Source: Leptolinea sp. UBA5366 (GTDB lineage: Bacteria > Chloroflexota > Anaerolineae > Anaerolineales > Anaerolineaceae). From it: 15,377 bases of DNA. The DNA is taken from contig DHPK01000003.1 in assembly GCA_002407845.1 (NCBI GenBank), positions 4,083 through 19,459 of the forward strand. Direction: 5' to 3'. The notes under the pieces were generated by a model that was given only the letters and a program-made list of their open reading frames with translations, had not been told where the DNA came from and ran no database searches. Below are positions 12,776 to 15,377 of this stretch, in pieces. The translations under genes and the position numbers were made by a program. Each line of letters begins with the position of its first letter. The stretch's first letter is position 1.

Positions 12776-13828
12776 ATGAAACGTATTCATGTAATTTTAA
12801 TTAGTTTGCTCCTCGTTGCAGTGCTCGCACTGACGGGTTGTTCAGCCAAAACTGACAAGGCGGTCGAAGACGCAGCCAAAAGCGCTGTGACCGATGTGGT
12901 TGAGTCCGCAGAAACGGTTAAAGAGACAGTCGTTGAGGTGGCTGGCGATGCAAAAGAGACCGCTGCTGTAGTCGTTGACGAAGCCAAAGAAACTGTCGAA
13001 ACCGCAGTTGGCGAGGCAGTGACTGAAGTTGTTGACGCCGGTAAAGAAGCCGCTGCTGCACTGACTTTCTCAAAGGAATCACCGATCACGCTGAAAATCG
13101 GCGCATCACCGGTGCCGCACGCTGAACTTCTGGCCCAAATTGTCGAACCGCTCGCTGAAAAAGGCATCAAACTTGAAGTTATCGAGTTCACCGATTATGT
13201 CCAGCCGAACACTGCGCTCGAAGATGGCAGCCTTGACGCCAATTTCTTCCAGCATTTCCCTTATCTGGATGATTTCAACAAGACCCGCAAACAGGACAAT
13301 TCAAATTGGACAACGCTTGTTCCTCTCGTCTACACTCATTTCGAACCGATGGGAATTTATAAAGGCAAAACTGCTGATTTGACGAAACTTCCTGAAGGCG
13401 CAAAAATTGCCGTTCCAAATGATCCGACCAATGAAGCTCGCGCGTTGCTGCTGCTTGAAGCAAACGGATTGATCAAAATCGCTGAAGGCAAAGGCTTGGA
13501 AGCGACGAAGAAAGATATCGTTGAAAATACCAAGAAGTTCGAAATCCTTGAACTGGAAGCAGCTCAGGTTGCTCGGGCACTGGTCGATGTAGATATCGCA
13601 GTGGTGAATGGTAATTATGCGCTGGACGCCGGTTTGACCGAAGCGGATGTTTTGGCACAGGAAAAAGCTGATTCTGAAGCAGCTGAAAAATATGCGAACC
13701 TGATCGCAGTGCGCGAAGGCGAAGAAGAACTCCCGCAGTTCGTCGCATTGAAAGAAGCCATCACTTCAGACGTGGTTAAAAAATTCATTGAGGAAAAATA
13801 TCAAGGTCTGGTTGCTCCCGTTTTCTAA
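12776..13828 (+). CDS. metQ: Methionine-binding lipoprotein MetQ with a long helical stalk
   Basis: MetQ captures methionine outside the membrane and delivers it to MetNI. The 350-residue protein has a short lipoprotein signal with lipobox LTGC (19-22), so Cys22 should be lipidated. Residues 23 to about 97 are a low-complexity helical segment built on repeated pieces such as DAKETAAVVV, DEAKETVETAV and EAVTEVVDAGKEA, rich in Ala, Val, Glu and Lys. The binding domain (about 103-350) then starts ITLKIGASPVPHAELLAQI and carries GIKLEVIEFTDYVQPNTAL, LDANFFQHFPYLDDF, KIAVPNDPTNEARALLLLE and DIAVVNGNYAL, all typical of NlpA/MetQ. Ordinary MetQ proteins are about 270 residues with a linker of a few residues, so the stalk is the oddity. 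The Shine-Dalgarno is AAGGAG. A strong terminator follows 16 bp after the stop. Confidence 0.94.
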   Translation: MKRIHVILISLLLVAVLALTGCSAKTDKAVEDAAKSAVTDVVESAETVKETVVEVAGDAKETAAVVVDEAKETVETAVGEAVTEVVDAGKEAAAALTFSKESPITLKIGASPVPHAELLAQIVEPLAEKGIKLEVIEFTDYVQPNTALEDGSLDANFFQHFPYLDDFNKTRKQDNSNWTTLVPLVYTHFEPMGIYKGKTADLTKLPEGAKIAVPNDPTNEARALLLLEANGLIKIAEGKGLEATKKDIVENTKKFEILELEAAQVARALVDVDIAVVNGNYALDAGLTEADVLAQEKADSEAAEKYANLIAVREGEEELPQFVALKEAITSDVVKKFIEEKYQGLVAPVF

Positions 13829-13844
13829 TCAATTTTAAAAAAGT

Positions 13845-13876
13845 AAAAGCCGGCGAAAAAAACCGCCGGCTTTTTT
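13845..13876 (+). terminator. Intrinsic terminator of the metNIQ operon
   Basis: GCCGGCG (13849-13855) pairs with CGCCGGC (13864-13870) across an 8-nt A-rich loop. The stem is extended by flanking AAAA/TTTT, and TTTTTT runs at 13871-13876. It separates metQ from ahcY. Confidence 0.92.
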
Positions 13877-13924
13877 ATCGCGAAAATTTAAGCCTGGATT
13901 TAGCTTAGAAAGCTGATCCGATCG

Positions 13925-13948
13925 CTGATTCATAGTAAAATCAATCAG
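13925..13948 (+). promoter_or_regulatory. Candidate ahcY promoter with flanking inverted repeat
   Basis: TAAAAT (13936-13941) is a plausible -10, with a poor -35 (CTGATC at 13913-13918, 17-bp spacer). CTGATT (13925-13930) and AATCAG (13943-13948) form a 6-bp inverted repeat around it, a possible operator. No SAH riboswitch consensus is recognised in the roughly 95 bp before the gene. Confidence 0.35.
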
Positions 13949-13972
13949 TGAAATCAATAAAAAGGAGTCTCC

Positions 13973-15232
13973 ATGTCAGATTTTGATATTAAAAATCAAT
14001 CTCTCGCCGAAGGCGGTCGCCGCCGCATTGAATGGGCAAATCGAGAGATGCCCGTATTGAGCCAGATTAAAGAACGGTTCGAGAAGGAAAAACCACTCAA
14101 AGGGATTCGCATGTCTGCCTGTCTTCACGTGACAGCTGAGACAGCCAACCTGATGAAAACACTGCAAGCGGGCGGTGCGGATGTCGTGCTGGTTGCGTCC
14201 AATCCGCTGTCAACACAGGATGACGTTGCAGCATCGCTGGTGATCAACGAAGAAATTCCGGTTCATGCCATCAAAGGTGAAGACAATGCTACTTATTACA
14301 AGCACATTGAATCAGCGCTGGCGCATAAACCGCAAATTACGATGGACGATGGCGCAGATCTCGTTAGTACCATTCATAAAAATCACCGCGACCTGCTGCC
14401 GGAAATCTTGGGCGGCACCGAAGAAACGACAACCGGAGTAATCCGGCTGCGCGCAATGGCTGCGGACAATGCACTGATGTTCCCGGTCATGGCAGTCAAT
14501 GACGCGATGACCAAACACTTTTTTGATAATCGGTATGGAACCGGCCAGTCGACACTTGACGGGATCATCCGTGCGACGAACATCCTGCTCGCCGGCAAGG
14601 TCTTTGTCGTTGCTGGCTATGGCTGGTGCGGACGCGGTCTGGCACAAAAAGCCCGCGGCATGGGCGCGAACGTGGTCGTGACGGAAGTGGACACGCTGAA
14701 AGCACTCGAAGCGGTCATGGACGGTTTCCGCGTGATGCCGATGATCGAAGCGGCAAAGATTGGCGATATCTTCTGCACAGTGACGGGCGACATTAACGTG
14801 ATTGACACTCATCATTTTGAAGTTATGAAAGACGGCGCAATTGTTGCCAACTCCGGACACTTCAATTGTGAATTGAATATCCCCGGACTTGAGAGCCTCT
14901 CAGTGAACAAGTATCTAGTTCGGCCATTCGTCGACGGATACGAGCTGAAAGACGGGCGCCGCATTCACATTCTGGGCGAAGGTCGCTTGATCAATCTGGC
15001 GTCAGCCGAAGGCCATCCGGCTTCAGTGATGGATATGTCATTCGCCAATCAGGCGCTGGCAGCCGAGTACATGATTAAGAATCATGCAAAGATGGAGAAC
15101 AAGGTTTATTCTGTTCCGGAAGAAATTGACCGCGAAATCGCACGCATTAAACTCTCTGCAATGGGAATTGATGTGGATGTACTGACTGAAGAACAGGTCA
15201 ATTATCTAAACTCCTGGGAAGAAGGCACCTAA
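13973..15232 (+). CDS. ahcY: S-adenosylhomocysteine hydrolase (adenosylhomocysteinase), short type
   Basis: AhcY splits S-adenosylhomocysteine into homocysteine and adenosine, clearing the product of SAM-dependent methylation and feeding homocysteine back to methionine. The 419-residue protein has SACLHVTAETANL (48-60), MDDGADLVSTIH (124-135), GGTEETTTGVIRL (147-159), the MAVNDAMTKHFFDNRYGTGQS block (173-193), NAD motif GYGWCGRG (215-222), and C-terminal HPASVMDMSFANQALA. It ends in NSWEEGT, without the C-terminal KPDHYRY, and its length fits the short type common in archaea and thermophilic or anaerobic bacteria, which lacks the roughly 40-residue insert. The Shine-Dalgarno AAGGAG precedes the ATG. 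It lies after the metNIQ terminator and so has its own promoter, but shares the methionine-cycle theme with its neighbours. Confidence 0.95.
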   Translation: MSDFDIKNQSLAEGGRRRIEWANREMPVLSQIKERFEKEKPLKGIRMSACLHVTAETANLMKTLQAGGADVVLVASNPLSTQDDVAASLVINEEIPVHAIKGEDNATYYKHIESALAHKPQITMDDGADLVSTIHKNHRDLLPEILGGTEETTTGVIRLRAMAADNALMFPVMAVNDAMTKHFFDNRYGTGQSTLDGIIRATNILLAGKVFVVAGYGWCGRGLAQKARGMGANVVVTEVDTLKALEAVMDGFRVMPMIEAAKIGDIFCTVTGDINVIDTHHFEVMKDGAIVANSGHFNCELNIPGLESLSVNKYLVRPFVDGYELKDGRRIHILGEGRLINLASAEGHPASVMDMSFANQALAAEYMIKNHAKMENKVYSVPEEIDREIARIKLSAMGIDVDVLTEEQVNYLNSWEEGT

Positions 15233-15264
15233 ACCGTCCAGTTTGGCTGAATTGAAGATAATGA

Positions 15265-15308
15265 GAATCCGTATATCGGTAATTAAACCCGGTGTGCGGA
15301 TTTTTCTT
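15265..15308 (+). terminator. Intrinsic terminator of ahcY
   Basis: AATCCG (15266-15271) pairs with CGGATT (15297-15302), with an inner CGGT/ACCcG stem, followed by TTTTCTTTA. It lies about 33 bp after the ahcY stop. Confidence 0.75.
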
Positions 15309-15310
15309 TA

Positions 15311-15377
15311 TTATGCCTTGAGGCAGTCGAACTCGTGAAACGAGAGAGACAAAAAACCACCCGCATATGTAGTGCAC
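15311..15377. other. Right-edge non-coding sequence with two small palindromes
   Basis: TGCCT-TG-AGGCA (15314-15325) and CTCGT-GAA-ACGAG (15332-15344) are tight inverted repeats. No gene is supported; the window ends before their context can be seen. Confidence 0.4.

Noticed and set aside
13829..13972. SAH riboswitch before ahcY
   Set aside because: The gap is mostly the metQ terminator plus a plain promoter region; no SAH aptamer consensus or attenuator was recognised.
14312..14860. 182-codon frame antisense to ahcY
   Set aside because: It lies wholly within a certain gene on the opposite strand, and its residue make-up (rich in His, Cys, Arg) is typical of a shadow frame.
15283..15366. 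27-codon minus-strand frame at the right edge
   Set aside because: It has no Shine-Dalgarno, overlaps the ahcY terminator and shows no recognisable features.

Overview
The window is about 15.4 kb of ordinary bacterial chromosome with moderate GC content. It carries no insertion sequences, CRISPR array, tRNA or rRNA. The gene mix suggests an anaerobic, sugar- and amino-acid-using bacterium: a GH1 beta-glycosidase, a lone ribulokinase, a ComB-type phosphatase, a MetNIQ importer and a short-type S-adenosylhomocysteine hydrolase. Several genes also appear to have leaderless starts. My tentative placement is Chloroflexota (Anaerolineae-like); this is inference from gene content, not a search result.

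Layout. Positions 1-368 (minus) hold the N-terminal part of a serine beta-lactamase-like hydrolase. rsmG (472-1185, plus) is divergent from it. It converges on a five-gene minus-strand operon read from 7488 down to 1182: comB-like phosphatase, D-2-hydroxyacid dehydrogenase, a secreted protein of unknown function, GH1 glycosidase and recF. Junctions are nearly gapless, and the recF and rsmG stop codons share the same TTAA. Divergent from comB is a YfcE-like phosphoesterase (7512-8174, plus) followed by a 50-residue two-helix membrane protein (8176-8328) and a terminator. An AT-rich gene-poor stretch with a perfect 16-bp hairpin separates these from the ribulokinase araB (8786-10453), which has its own terminator. 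A small cupin (10550-10885, minus) follows. The right third is a methionine unit: metN, metI, metQ (11217-13828), a strong terminator, then ahcY (13973-15232) and a terminator.

The most interesting signal lies upstream of metN. A promoter (TTGACC, 17 bp, TAAACT) is followed at once by a 28-codon reading frame holding four Met and two Cys codons. Its 3' part can form a 10-bp antiterminator helix that competes with a canonical intrinsic terminator just before metN. This is the architecture of leader-peptide transcription attenuation, with methionine supply as the likely signal, and I recognise no SAM riboswitch or T-box there. The importer is unusual in two other ways: MetN lacks the C-terminal methionine-sensing NIL domain, and MetQ has a helical repeat stalk of about 75 residues between its lipid anchor and its binding domain. 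Sensing may therefore have moved from protein to mRNA leader (inference).

A second pattern is promoter geometry. rsmG, comB, the phosphoesterase and the metN leader frame all begin with ATG 7-8 nt after a -10-like hexamer, as leaderless mRNAs do. comB and the phosphoesterase share a perfectly palindromic ATTATAAT that gives each strand its own TATAAT.
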